A stretch of DNA of 32,955 bases, taken from NCBI GenBank assembly GCA_027078415.1, contig JALWYX010000079.1, positions 1-32,955 on the forward strand, read 5' to 3'. Shown piece by piece: positions 15,069 to 23,694 of the stretch. Under the pieces are notes generated by a model. It was not told the DNA's origin, searched no databases, and worked only from the letters and a program-made list of their open reading frames with translations. Position 1 is the first letter of the stretch. Every line of letters begins with the position of its first letter. The position numbers were made by a program, and so were the translations under genes. The stretch comes from Thermoanaerobaculia bacterium (GTDB taxonomy: Bacteria > Acidobacteriota > Thermoanaerobaculia > JALWYX01).

Positions 15069-16085
15069 ATGCGTATCTCTCTAGTTACCGTTAGTTATTT
15101 TTCGGCTAGAGAGATAGGGAGACTCATTTTTTCTTTTAAACGTGAGTTGGAAAGAGAAGGTTTGCAAGGAGAGATAATCGTAGTAGATAACAGTGGCAAC
15201 GATAGATCTCTTGACTCTGTAGATGCAGATATTATTTTACATTCGAAAAATGTAGGTTATGCACGTGGCATTAATTTAGGAGTTAAAGAAGCAACAGGTG
15301 ATCTACTATTTTTAGCTAATCCTGACCTCTGTTTTATGCCATCTTCTCTTTCCAATATAAGATCTTACATTAACTCGAGAGCTATATTTGGCCCTCAATT
15401 TTCTTTGGGTAAGTGGTTTTTTTCACCTCAAAGAAGTTTTGACTTGATCGAAACTCTCTATCTCTACATTGTATCTAGAAATTTTACGTTGTGGAAACGT
15501 GCCTTCTATAAACAGATATATAATACTTTAAAGATTTGCGTTTCTAAAGATCCTGTAAAAGTAAAAAATATATCAGGTGCACTTATGGTTATAGGAAGGG
15601 ATAGCTATGAACCTCTTCCTGAAAACTATTTTTTGTTTTTTGAAGAGACTGAATGGTTGTTTATGATGCGTAAAAAAGGTGTAAAAGTGTTTATAGACCC
15701 TAATTTAGTCGTAGAGCACAATTGGGGCCACTCTTTAGATCGGTTAAACTTTAATTATTTCGATAAGTCTTTAAATATTTATCTTAATAGACGGTATAAC
15801 AGATTAGTAGCTTTTTTTATGCTAAAGTTACTTGATAAGATATGGAAAACAGATCTAGATGATAAACTTAGATCTTTACCGACCGAAGTAGATTTGATTG
15901 TCTATTCACCTTTAAAAGTTGGTTTTCCTTGTGCTGTATGGGTAGGGGACAATATGATAGATAAAGCGTTAGGCGTTTTGGAGCGTGCGGGAAAAACTAA
16001 AGGAACTTTGTTTATTGTAAGTGGTACCAACTTATGGTGTGGAGATATTGATGAGACAAAGAAATATATCTATTTACGAGAGTAG
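15069..16085 (+). CDS. Family 2 glycosyltransferase
   Basis: 338 residues. A GT-A fold transferase of the GT2/rhamnosyltransferase-like type: LVTVSYFSAREIGRLI at the start, IIVVDNSGNDRSL, SKNVGYARGINLG, then the nucleotide/metal motif LFLANPDLCF in the position of DxD, and ALMVIGRD, FLFFEETEWLFMMRKKG and VEHNWGHS downstream. About 95 extra residues after the GT core have no recognised domain. No membrane segments. The start is 5 bases after the PKD gene stop, without a strong ribosome site, so translation is probably coupled. The end overlaps the GNAT-like gene by 35 bases. The sugar and acceptor are unknown; glycosylation of the upstream surface protein is a reasonable guess from position. 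Confidence 0.88.
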   Translation: MRISLVTVSYFSAREIGRLIFSFKRELEREGLQGEIIVVDNSGNDRSLDSVDADIILHSKNVGYARGINLGVKEATGDLLFLANPDLCFMPSSLSNIRSYINSRAIFGPQFSLGKWFFSPQRSFDLIETLYLYIVSRNFTLWKRAFYKQIYNTLKICVSKDPVKVKNISGALMVIGRDSYEPLPENYFLFFEETEWLFMMRKKGVKVFIDPNLVVEHNWGHSLDRLNFNYFDKSLNIYLNRRYNRLVAFFMLKLLDKIWKTDLDDKLRSLPTEVDLIVYSPLKVGFPCAVWVGDNMIDKALGVLERAGKTKGTLFIVSGTNLWCGDIDETKKYIYLRE

Positions 16086-16977
16086 CGACGAAGATATAGA
16101 GGAATTATGTACCTTTTTAGAAAAGAGATTTGATCGTACTTTCTCTCCGGAAGAGATAATATGGAAGTATAAGAGACTGCCTGGTCTATCTCGTTCATTT
16201 ATAGCCAGATCGAAAGGTGATAAAAGAATAGTAGCTCATACAGGTACAATAGGTTTTAAGGCGTTGTATGGAGGAGAAGAACGTTTTTTATGGCAATTAG
16301 TGGATTTTGCAGCTGAGCCTTTAGGACTCAGCAAGCGGCTTCCACTTGTGTTGACTGCTGAAGCTATGTTGGACGGTATACCTGCTAAAGAGGATCTGCC
16401 TTGGGTTTTTGGGTTTCCTAGTTATAGGCATTTTATCATAGGGCAAAAATTCCTAGGTTATGAACCTGTTAAGCCTTTTTTTTTCTGGCAGGGTGTGCCT
16501 AGAAAGTGTAACCTTGCAGATTCCGATATTATAACTAGTGATAAACCTACTAAAGAGCTTGAAAATTTATGGAGAAAAGTGAGAAGAAAAGGGATCATTC
16601 GTAGCTACAACTTTCTATTATGGCGGTATTTTGAACGTCCAGATCGGTATTACCGTTTTTATATCGACTACAAACAAGGGTGGATAACTGCAGCATTCCT
16701 AGGTAAAGAAGCGTGGTTAACAGAAGTTGTATATCTTCCTGGTAAATTGAAACCTCTTATAATATCTGTTTTAGATGATCTGGCTCGAGAAGGTATAAAA
16801 ATTGTAAAAATATGGAACGATAATAGAGATGAGAGTTGGGATACCTTTACAGCGTTAGATTTTTTACCCAATTCAGAAATGGTTCTTGTAGCTGTTAGAG
16901 GGAGAGGAGGGATAAGGGGTATATGGAAAAAGGCGTATAATTATGATTACTACTTGGGAGATTGGGATATAGTATGA
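16051..16977 (+). CDS. GNAT-like acyltransferase
   Basis: 308 residues. The amino half looks like the GNAT-type proteins found in polysaccharide and surface-glycan clusters: FSPEEIIWKYKRLPG, then an acyl-CoA-fold strand pair (RSFIARSKGDKRIVAHTGTIG) and FLWQLVDFAAEP. These resemble families where a W-x-Y-x-x-x-P precedes the acetyltransferase core. It may acylate an amino sugar in the glycan, which would fit the PIG-L deacetylase encoded next. ATG 16051 has GGAGAT just upstream. The frame is open upstream to at least 16021, but homology starts later. Ends in an ATGA overlap with the next gene. Confidence 0.6.
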   Translation: MRQRNISIYESSDEDIEELCTFLEKRFDRTFSPEEIIWKYKRLPGLSRSFIARSKGDKRIVAHTGTIGFKALYGGEERFLWQLVDFAAEPLGLSKRLPLVLTAEAMLDGIPAKEDLPWVFGFPSYRHFIIGQKFLGYEPVKPFFFWQGVPRKCNLADSDIITSDKPTKELENLWRKVRRKGIIRSYNFLLWRYFERPDRYYRFYIDYKQGWITAAFLGKEAWLTEVVYLPGKLKPLIISVLDDLAREGIKIVKIWNDNRDESWDTFTALDFLPNSEMVLVAVRGRGGIRGIWKKAYNYDYYLGDWDIV

Positions 16978-18812
16978 GGGAAATTGTTTCTACTACCTCT
17001 CTTCCTACTCCTGAAAAGGTTTTGGTGATTGCTCCTCATTACGATGATGAGCTGTTTGGATGTGGAGGTTTGCTGATTCGTTTACGTAAAGAGGTTGGAA
17101 GTAGTATCGATCTGCTTTTTGTTTCTGACGGAGGAGAAGAAAAGGAGAGTAGATTTCGTGAAGCGCAAATAGTAGCTCTTCACTTGGATGCATTTTTGTT
17201 AGAGCCTTTGAATTTACCGGATGGAAAATTGATAGATTATATAAGTGAAATTAAAGATTTTTTGAAAAAAGTATTGGTGAAAGGGTGTTACGATTTGGTG
17301 TTGATCCCTTCTGCGAGTGAGATAACTGATGATCATAAAGCAACTTTTATAGCTTCGTTTTTAGCTCTTAATTCTGTTAGAGATCTCGATATTTTAAACG
17401 TTTTTACAAATACCCAGTTTTGGTTCTACGAAGTAAACCATCAGCTGAAACCTAATACTTTAGTTGATATAACCTCTGTAGAAAAAGAGTTGTGTACGCT
17501 TATGGAACTTTATAAAAGCCAGCTCAAGAAGCATCCCTATCATAATGCCTCTTTAGGACTTAAGAAGTTTAGAACGCTTACTTTATCTCCTGAGACGGTT
17601 CTCGCTGAAGCTTATTTTGTAAGCGATATAGAAAATATTCGTAAAAGTTCACTAACCTGGTTTGCTCATCAAATGGGAGGTAACACAAACGGTTATTCAG
17701 TGGTTACAGAACCGCTTAAAGTTTCAGTTATAGTTAGAACATTTAATCGTCCTACTCTTTTAAAGGAAGCTTTAGATAGCATAGCTTCTAATAGATACCG
17801 TAACCTTGAGGTTATAGTAGTAAATGACGGTGGTGATAAACCTGAGATAGATTGTGATAAATTCGATTTCGATGTACGTATTGTGGATCTGGATAGTAAC
17901 AAAGGGCGAGCAGCTGCAGCAAATGTAGGTCTAAAGTTCGCGACAGGAGAGTATATAGCTTTTTTGGATGATGACGATCTGTGGGAACCGGAACATTTGG
18001 TTACTATAACATCTGTAGCTAAAAATCAGAGGGATGCTGTAGTATACTCAGATGCTGCCGTTGTGTTCTATGAAGTTACTCAAGATGGCTGGGAACCTAC
18101 CTCTAGGAAACTTGTATATAGTAGAGACTTTGATAAAGATCTTATAAAAGTAGATAACTTTATCCCTTTCAATACACTACTTATACCTAGAGAAGCTCTA
18201 GATAAAGTTGGTTTATTCGATGAAAGTTTACCTTTCTTTGAGGATTGGGACTTTATAATACGGCTCAGTTTCAAATTTAGGTTTATACATATTCCAAGAG
18301 TTACGTGTGAATACCGCCATTTTAAGGGCAGTGATCAGGTGTTCGGGAATGATCCGTGGAGAAGAGATGATTTTAGGAAAGTTAAAAGAGAAATATGGAA
18401 ACGCTACTCTGGTAGTGTAGAATGTTTACTCCCTCTTATAGATAAGTTCAAAGACGAAGTTGCTCTTTTAACTGCTAATTTGTCTAGTATGAGGGAAGAG
18501 ATAGGAGAGCTTCGCAGGTTTAACAACATTTTGTACGATGAAAAGCTTATTTGGCAAAACAGATTTTTTGAACTTGAGAAACGTTTTTACCCTTTGAAAG
18601 GGGAGGTAGAAGCTCTGCGCCTAGAGTATGAGAGAGTGTCAGCAGATTTAGCGCGTTTTAAGGAAGCTGCAGATGATAGGGGTAAACATTTAGAGCAGAT
18701 GTTTGCCAGGGAGAAGGAATTAGTTGCAGAGATCGAACGGTTACGCCTTGAGCTTAATTCACGGTGGTGGCGTAAGATATTTATTCTTGCTAGAAAGTTA
18801 TGGAGAAAGTAG
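16974..18812 (+). CDS. PIG-L deacetylase / GT2 / coiled-coil fusion
   Basis: 612 residues in three parts. About 14-230: a PIG-L/LmbE-type zinc deacetylase with VLVIAPHYDDELFGCGG (H22, D24, D25), SDGGEEKESRFREAQ and SEITDDHKAT supplying the third metal ligand; usual substrates are N-acetylated amino sugars. About 250-470: a GT2 domain with VSVIVRTFNRPTLLKEALDS, LEVIVVNDGGDKPE and FLDDDDLWEPEH. About 485-600: a predicted coiled coil (LTANLSSMREEIGELRR, EVEALRLEYERVSADLARF, EKELVAEIERLRLEL) ending in a basic W/R-rich tail (WWRKIFILARKLWRK) that could touch the membrane. ATG 16974 overlaps the upstream TGA (ATGA). The same protein may remove an acetyl group and add a sugar. Confidence 0.85.
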   Translation: MREIVSTTSLPTPEKVLVIAPHYDDELFGCGGLLIRLRKEVGSSIDLLFVSDGGEEKESRFREAQIVALHLDAFLLEPLNLPDGKLIDYISEIKDFLKKVLVKGCYDLVLIPSASEITDDHKATFIASFLALNSVRDLDILNVFTNTQFWFYEVNHQLKPNTLVDITSVEKELCTLMELYKSQLKKHPYHNASLGLKKFRTLTLSPETVLAEAYFVSDIENIRKSSLTWFAHQMGGNTNGYSVVTEPLKVSVIVRTFNRPTLLKEALDSIASNRYRNLEVIVVNDGGDKPEIDCDKFDFDVRIVDLDSNKGRAAAANVGLKFATGEYIAFLDDDDLWEPEHLVTITSVAKNQRDAVVYSDAAVVFYEVTQDGWEPTSRKLVYSRDFDKDLIKVDNFIPFNTLLIPREALDKVGLFDESLPFFEDWDFIIRLSFKFRFIHIPRVTCEYRHFKGSDQVFGNDPWRRDDFRKVKREIWKRYSGSVECLLPLIDKFKDEVALLTANLSSMREEIGELRRFNNILYDEKLIWQNRFFELEKRFYPLKGEVEALRLEYERVSADLARFKEAADDRGKHLEQMFAREKELVAEIERLRLELNSRWWRKIFILARKLWRK

Positions 18813-20014
18813 GACTTTTTGTAAGCGAACCTCTACGAACAACTGTAGCAGGAATCGGCAAGAGATATTTGGATATTGCACGGTTACTTGCTAAAGAAGG
18901 TTTTAAAGTTGTTCTCTCGGCACCGAGTATATCTGTCGAAGAGATAGAAGGTGTAGAATATAGAACTTATAGAAAGGAATATATAGGTTCACTTTTTCAG
19001 GATGTAAATTCCCTATTGGTACAGGGATACTTAGCTACAGAGATCTTGAATATTTACAATGGTCTACCTATAGCTGTAGATTTGTACGATCCATATATAG
19101 TAGAGAACCTCGAATATATTCACGAAATAGGTTCGAGAATTTACCACGATGATCTGGAACGTTTAAAAACCCAGCTTGCAATGGGAGACTTTTTTCTTAT
19201 AGCACACAGAAACCAAAAGATTTTTTATTTTGCTATGCTTATGGTGTTAGGTAGAGTATCGCCTGATCTTTATTTGCAAGATCCCTCGTTTGATACTATT
19301 TTTGGAGAGATTCCTTCTTCTCCACCTGCAGATTTACCGCCTTATAGACCGCTTTTAGGTTATTCTGTTCCACAACCTCGAATTCTGTTTGGATCTCTAT
19401 ACCCATGGTACGATCCTTTTCCTGTGATAGAGGCGGTTGTAAACTATGATTTAGGATCTTTGATTTTTATCAATTCTCCGCATCCTGATACAACACCGTT
19501 AGGTATATATGAAAGTGTGAAGAACAGATACAAAAGTTTTATCGATAGGAAGATTTTTTTTATCGATTCTTTAGAATATAGCAAAGTATTGAATCTTTTA
19601 AGAGAGGTTGATCTACTTATAACAATAGGTAAAAGAGAGATAGAAACTTTGTTATCTTTTAGGACAAGATATTTAGACGCTTTAGCTGTAGGGTGTCCGG
19701 TGATAATAGAGGAGGGGAGTATTCTTGCTTATGAGATAGAAAAAGCTAACGCTGGAATCGTGATAACCTCTAAGGAGGTAAGAGATGTAAAGGAAGCCTT
19801 GGTAAAAGTTTTACAAAATAAGGAGCTGGCCCGTAAGTATGCAGAAAATGGTAAGAGGCTAGTGAGGAAGTGGTTACTTACTGATACAATTAAACCCTTA
19901 GTTAATTTTTTCAAGAATCCTCGTAAGTTATCTAGGTGTATAAATCCTATTTACAAAGAAAAATACTTGTTGTCTGTTGCCAATAGGGTTTTGTCTTTAT
20001 TTGGTAAGAGGTGA
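18800..20014 (+). CDS. GT-B fold glycosyltransferase (GT4-like)
   Basis: 404 residues. It resembles GT-B glycosyltransferases: an amino Rossmann part (VGLFVSEPL...GIGKRYLDIARLLAKEGFKVVLSAP, AVDLYDPYIVENLEY), then PRILFGSLYPWYDPFPVIEA at the start of the donor domain and TRYLDALAVGCPVIIEEGS at the usual nucleotide-sugar position. The canonical EX7E motif is not clear, so the family number is uncertain. The start ATG overlaps the end of the fusion gene by 13 bases, and its TGA overlaps the GTG of the next gene. Confidence 0.75.
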   Translation: MEKVGLFVSEPLRTTVAGIGKRYLDIARLLAKEGFKVVLSAPSISVEEIEGVEYRTYRKEYIGSLFQDVNSLLVQGYLATEILNIYNGLPIAVDLYDPYIVENLEYIHEIGSRIYHDDLERLKTQLAMGDFFLIAHRNQKIFYFAMLMVLGRVSPDLYLQDPSFDTIFGEIPSSPPADLPPYRPLLGYSVPQPRILFGSLYPWYDPFPVIEAVVNYDLGSLIFINSPHPDTTPLGIYESVKNRYKSFIDRKIFFIDSLEYSKVLNLLREVDLLITIGKREIETLLSFRTRYLDALAVGCPVIIEEGSILAYEIEKANAGIVITSKEVRDVKEALVKVLQNKELARKYAENGKRLVRKWLLTDTIKPLVNFFKNPRKLSRCINPIYKEKYLLSVANRVLSLFGKR

Positions 20015-21117
20015 GTAGAAAGTTTGCATCTATAATAATTCCTTCGTGGAATGGACGTGCTCTTTTGGAGGAATGTATAAATTCTATCGATTATATTGGC
20101 GATTCAGAAATAGTTGTATTTGATAACGGTTCCAGCGATGGTACAGAACTTTTAGTTAAATCTCTCGGTTTAAAATATTTACGTAGTAAGGTTAATCTAG
20201 GTTTTGCTGGAGCTATAGATGCTGCAGCACGGGAAGTAGATTCTGAGTATCTGATTTTTTTGAATAATGACGTTAGGGTTTCTAAGAATTGGTATATTCA
20301 TCTTTGCACGGCTGTGGAGAAGGAAAAGGCTAAGGTTGTATCTGGATTGATAGTTGACTGGGAAGGATCACGGTTAGACTTTGCCGGTGGTATTATGACT
20401 TTTGATGGACACGCATTCCAACGCTACTACGGTTTTGATTTAGAAAAAGTTGTTTTACCCGAAACTGGTGATAATATATTGTTTCCTTGTGGTGCCAACA
20501 TGATCATAGACAGAAGACTGTATTTGTTAGTAGGAGGTTTTGATAAAGATTATTTTGCGTATTTTGAAGATGTAGATCTTGGGTGGAGAGTTAATATATA
20601 TGGAGAACGGGTAGTATTTTCCCGAGAAGCTAAAGTTTTTCATATGTCACAAGCTAGTAGTAAAAAATTGGGTTTAGGTGAACGTGGTGCTTTATTTGAA
20701 AGAAACGCTTTTTGGACGGTATTTAAGAATTACGATTCTTCTTTATTCGATCGAATGGTTAATTTGGCAATATTTACTTTCCTACATAGGTTGTACTTTC
20801 TCAAGACAAAAAATAATAAAAATAGAAGTTTGATAGGAAAATTATTACCTTTTGCAAGAAATGAAGATCCTAGATTATATGCACAAATGAAAGCTAAAGA
20901 TATGATATTTTGTAACTTGAAAGATTTAGTATCTAAAAGAAAATTTGTTCAGAGTTTACGTTCAGTGCAGGATAGTACAATTTTTGAAAAGTTTCCCCTC
21001 GCTGTAATACCCACCTATCCTGGAGATAGCGAGTTTTTTTCTTCAGATTTTTTTCTTTCTCTGCTACCTGAAACAATCAATTTTCAATTTTTAGAGTTAT
21101 CCAGTATTATGCGTTAA
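20011..21117 (+). CDS. Family 2 glycosyltransferase
   Basis: 368 residues. GT2 of the rhamnosyltransferase-like type: ASIIIPSWNGRALLEECI, IVVFDNGSSDGTELL, SKVNLGFAGAIDAAAREV, LIFLNNDVRVSKNW (NND in place of DxD), LFPCGANMIIDRRLY and YFAYFEDVDLGWRVNIYG with the acidic catalytic site. About 100 carboxy-terminal residues are unassigned. GTG 20011 is fused to the upstream stop (GTGA). A 37-base gap follows. Confidence 0.9.
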   Translation: MSRKFASIIIPSWNGRALLEECINSIDYIGDSEIVVFDNGSSDGTELLVKSLGLKYLRSKVNLGFAGAIDAAAREVDSEYLIFLNNDVRVSKNWYIHLCTAVEKEKAKVVSGLIVDWEGSRLDFAGGIMTFDGHAFQRYYGFDLEKVVLPETGDNILFPCGANMIIDRRLYLLVGGFDKDYFAYFEDVDLGWRVNIYGERVVFSREAKVFHMSQASSKKLGLGERGALFERNAFWTVFKNYDSSLFDRMVNLAIFTFLHRLYFLKTKNNKNRSLIGKLLPFARNEDPRLYAQMKAKDMIFCNLKDLVSKRKFVQSLRSVQDSTIFEKFPLAVIPTYPGDSEFFSSDFFLSLLPETINFQFLELSSIMR

Positions 21118-21154
21118 TTATGGTATCTTTGCAGGGAAAAAGCAGGTTGGTGGT

Positions 21155-22066
21155 ATGTCAAGATTTCTTTATTCTGTTGTAATACCTTCTTTTAAACGTT
21201 CAGATAGTTTGTCGCAAGTTCTAGCAGCACTATGCTCTCAAGTGAAAGCTCCAGAATTCGAAGTTGTAATAGTAGACGATAATTCCAAAGATGGGACCTT
21301 AGAGTGGCTTAGACGTGTAAGTGTTCCTTTCCGTTTATCTGTTTTTCTGTCTTCTGGCAAAGGACCTGCTGCAGCACGCAACTTAGGTGTTGAAAAGTCA
21401 AAGGGTGAAAGGGTGATCTTTTTAGGTGACGATACTGTACCTTCTAGGAGATGGTTGTATTATCACCATAAAAGATGGATCGAGTGCGGTGCTTATAGCA
21501 ATGTAGCTGTTCTAGGATATACGAAATGGCATAGAAGGATATCTAAAACCCCTTTTTTAGAGTATATAAATGAGTTTGGCCTGCAATTTGGTTACTCATT
21601 GATAAAAGATTTCGATGCAGTACCTTTTAACTTTTTTTACACTTCTAACGTTTCTATAGATAAAGAACTGGTATTAAAAGAAAAGTTTGATGAACGCTTT
21701 CCTTATCCTGCATGGGAAGATATAGATCTTGCCTACAGACTTAGTAAAAAACACAACCTTAGGATATTATACACACCTTTGGCTATAGTGGAACACGACC
21801 ATCCAACCGATTTAAAAAGATTTGCAAAGCGACAATTTTATGCTGGTAAAGCTGCGGTCTATTTTGCCAAACTGCACCCTGAACTCGCACTGTTCGTAGG
21901 AGTTGGTGAACGTTTACCTAGAGTTAACAAAATAAAAAAATTTGTTACGTATGTGTTGGCATTATTTTTGCAAAGATTTAGATTTGGAAGAAAGGTATGG
22001 GATGATGTTCTTAATGAATTTTATAAAGAGGGGTTGTATCATGGTAGAGAAGAGTTCAAAGGTTAG
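21155..22066 (+). CDS. Family 2 glycosyltransferase
   Basis: 303 residues. GT2 with YSVVIPSFKRSDSLSQVL, EVVIVDDNSKDGTLEWL, GKGPAAARNLGVEKSKG, VIFLGDDTVPSRRW (GDD as the metal site), FFYTSNVSIDKELV and FPYPAWEDIDLAYRLSK; the amino part is the clean catalytic fold. The carboxy end (FAKRQFYAGKAAVYFAKLHPE) resembles GT2 proteins that modify lipid- or protein-linked sugars. ATG 21155 has AGGTTGG upstream. The last 26 bases overlap the PEGA gene. Confidence 0.9.
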   Translation: MSRFLYSVVIPSFKRSDSLSQVLAALCSQVKAPEFEVVIVDDNSKDGTLEWLRRVSVPFRLSVFLSSGKGPAAARNLGVEKSKGERVIFLGDDTVPSRRWLYYHHKRWIECGAYSNVAVLGYTKWHRRISKTPFLEYINEFGLQFGYSLIKDFDAVPFNFFYTSNVSIDKELVLKEKFDERFPYPAWEDIDLAYRLSKKHNLRILYTPLAIVEHDHPTDLKRFAKRQFYAGKAAVYFAKLHPELALFVGVGERLPRVNKIKKFVTYVLALFLQRFRFGRKVWDDVLNEFYKEGLYHGREEFKG

Positions 22067-22895
22067 TTCTTTGTTAAAATTTTTTAGAGGAGGAATTGGA
22101 TATGGGGTAGTTTTAGATCTTTTTGTCTACTCTTTAATTTTTCCGTTTGTTCCTATGCTTCATGCAGGTGTGGATTATAAGCCTCTAAGATATTATTATC
22201 CTGACATTGGTGCTCTAGATCTAGATATAGATCCTGAAGAAGCTTACATCTATATAGATGGTGAGTTAGTAGGTATAGCAGATCAATTTGATGGGTGGCC
22301 TGGATATTTGTGGCTTAAAAAAGGGGTATACGATTTGGTTATATATTATCCTGGGCGCAAAACTATCTCTAAACAAATTACTGTTGTACCAGGGGTTGTT
22401 ATAGATATAGAGTATAAGATGAGGAAGGGAATATCGTTGCTACCTGAAGAGTTGATCAGTAAAGATGAGAAGTATCGTAAAAGAAGGTTGGAACGGTATA
22501 GGGCAAAAGAGCAGGAGTGTGAAGATAATACTGTCTTAGAAGATGATACTTTATTAGAGATTGAAAAATATGAGGATGATATCGAGATTAAAGTTAAGAA
22601 AAAGCGTTTTGCTAAGGATGATGGTAAGTATGGATGGGTTGATTTAAAGATCGAGCCTGAAGAGGCGGCGGTTTATGTAAACGGTAACTTTGTAGCAATA
22701 GCTAAGGAGATAAGTAGGATGAAATCATCGCTGTCACTCCCTGCTGGTGTTCATGAAATAGAAGTTATACATCCCGATTACCCCAAAATGAGTTTAGATG
22801 TTGAAGTTCGTGAAGGAGAAACTGTAGTTGTTGAAGTAGATCTTGTTGAAGAAAAGACTAAGGAAGAGGAGAAAAAGGAGGTTGAAGATGAATAA
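22041..22895 (+). CDS. Exported protein with two PEGA domains
   Basis: 284 residues. Signal or anchor segment VVLDLFVYSLIFPFVPMLHA, then PEGA domain 1 at about 50-125 (LDLDIDPEEAYIYIDGELVG ... LKKGVYDLVIYYPGRK) and PEGA domain 2 at about 195-270 (VDLKIEPEEAAVYVNGNFV ... LPAGVHEIEVIHPDY). A charged linker (about 130-195) and an acidic/lysine tail flank them. PEGA domains are small beta-folds in surface proteins of unknown binding role. ATG 22041 has GAGGGG 8 bases upstream. It overlaps the preceding GT2 by 26 bases and the following CsgG-like gene by 8 bases, so the pair is likely coupled. Confidence 0.85.
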   Translation: MVEKSSKVSSLLKFFRGGIGYGVVLDLFVYSLIFPFVPMLHAGVDYKPLRYYYPDIGALDLDIDPEEAYIYIDGELVGIADQFDGWPGYLWLKKGVYDLVIYYPGRKTISKQITVVPGVVIDIEYKMRKGISLLPEELISKDEKYRKRRLERYRAKEQECEDNTVLEDDTLLEIEKYEDDIEIKVKKKRFAKDDGKYGWVDLKIEPEEAAVYVNGNFVAIAKEISRMKSSLSLPAGVHEIEVIHPDYPKMSLDVEVREGETVVVEVDLVEEKTKEEEKKEVEDE

Positions 22896-23528
22896 GAAGG
22901 CGGTTTTTATGGTTGCTACTGTGTTGTTTCCTTTAACTCTTTGTGCTGTAGCTGAAGATCAAGCACAATCTACTGAGGTTGTAAAGAAGAAAAAACCTCG
23001 GATTGCGGTTTTTTCCTTTAAAAATAAGGCTCATTCTAGCCCGTGGTGGAAGATAGAGGAGCACAGGCAGCACAAGATATGTTTGTTACAGAATTGGTTA
23101 AGAGCGGTAAATTCAGGGTTATAGAAAGAGAACGGTTGGATGCTATTATGAAAGAGAAAAACCTCGTTCTTTCTGGAGATATTGATCCTGCTACAGCTAT
23201 GAAGATAGGTAAACTTATAGGAGTTGATTACATACTAACTGGGGCTTTAACCGAGTATGGTAAAACTGAGACAGGCGCAAGAGGTGCGTTCGGTATAGGT
23301 TTCGGCGCTAAAAAAACTACTTTTGTGGCAGCTATGAATGCTAGACTTATCGATGTTGAAACGGGAGAAATCGTTTGGGCTGATGAGGCAAGAGCAGAAG
23401 ATGCAAACTTTAAACTTCATATAGCTGGATTTGGTGGGGGTGTAAGCGCCGATCAAAGAATGTTTGATAAAGTATTAAAACCTGTTATCCAACAGCTGGT
23501 AGCTAGCCTAAAAAACGCTGATATCTGA
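22888..23528 (+). pseudogene. CsgG/HfaB-family protein, broken by a frameshift
   Basis: Frame 1 (from ATG 22888) encodes a signal peptide (KAVFMVATVLFPLTLCAVA) and the start of a CsgG-like fold (RIAVFSFKNKAHSSPWWKI). The family then continues in the -1 frame: GAQAAQDMFVTELVKSGKF, RVIERERLDAIMKEKNL, IGKLIGVDYILTGALTEYG and a normal end at 23528. The break is near 23054-23060, where ATAGAGGAGCA stands for an expected ATAGGAGGAGCA: one missing G restores KIGGAQAAQDMF. CsgG-type proteins are outer-membrane-associated, often secretion-linked. No classic slippery heptamer is seen, so a true mutation or a sequencing/assembly error is more likely than programmed frameshifting. Apart from the shift the gene looks intact. 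It is the last gene of the cluster. Confidence 0.8.
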
Positions 23529-23559
23529 TCTTGGTGCTCTAAGGCCTACAATTACCTTT

Positions 23560-23608
23560 AAACGCTCTAAAAGGTAAAACATTCACCTTTTAGAGCGTTT
23601 GTTTTTTT
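23560..23608 (+). terminator. Strong intrinsic terminator
   Basis: Perfect 16-bp stem AAACGCTCTAAAAGGT / ACCTTTTAGAGCGTTT (23560-23575 and 23585-23600) with a 9-base loop, followed by G and a T-run. It ends the 10.3-23.5 kb cluster. Confidence 0.93.
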
Positions 23609-23663
23609 CTCCCAAAGAGTTGGTTGTCTTCGTTATAAGAGATGATCCGCAGTAGAAATAAGC

Positions 23664-23679
23664 GTTTCATAATTGAAAC
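23664..23679 (+). promoter_or_regulatory. Inverted repeat abutting the ribosome site of the porin gene
   Basis: GTTTCA-TAAT-TGAAAC, a 6-bp stem with a 4-base centre, ends one base before the AGGAGG ribosome site (23680-23685) of the 23695 gene. It could be a small operator or an RNA hairpin limiting ribosome access. No function is proven. Confidence 0.35.
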
Positions 23680-23694
23680 AGGAGGCAATAGACA

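Noticed and set aside
22980-23060. Programmed -1 frameshift in the CsgG-like gene
   Set aside because: The A-run (AAGAAAAAACC) and T-runs upstream do not form a classic X-XXY-YYZ slippery site in the right frame, and a stop (TAG at 23037) in the -1 frame requires the shift to occur after 23037, where no slippery sequence is present.
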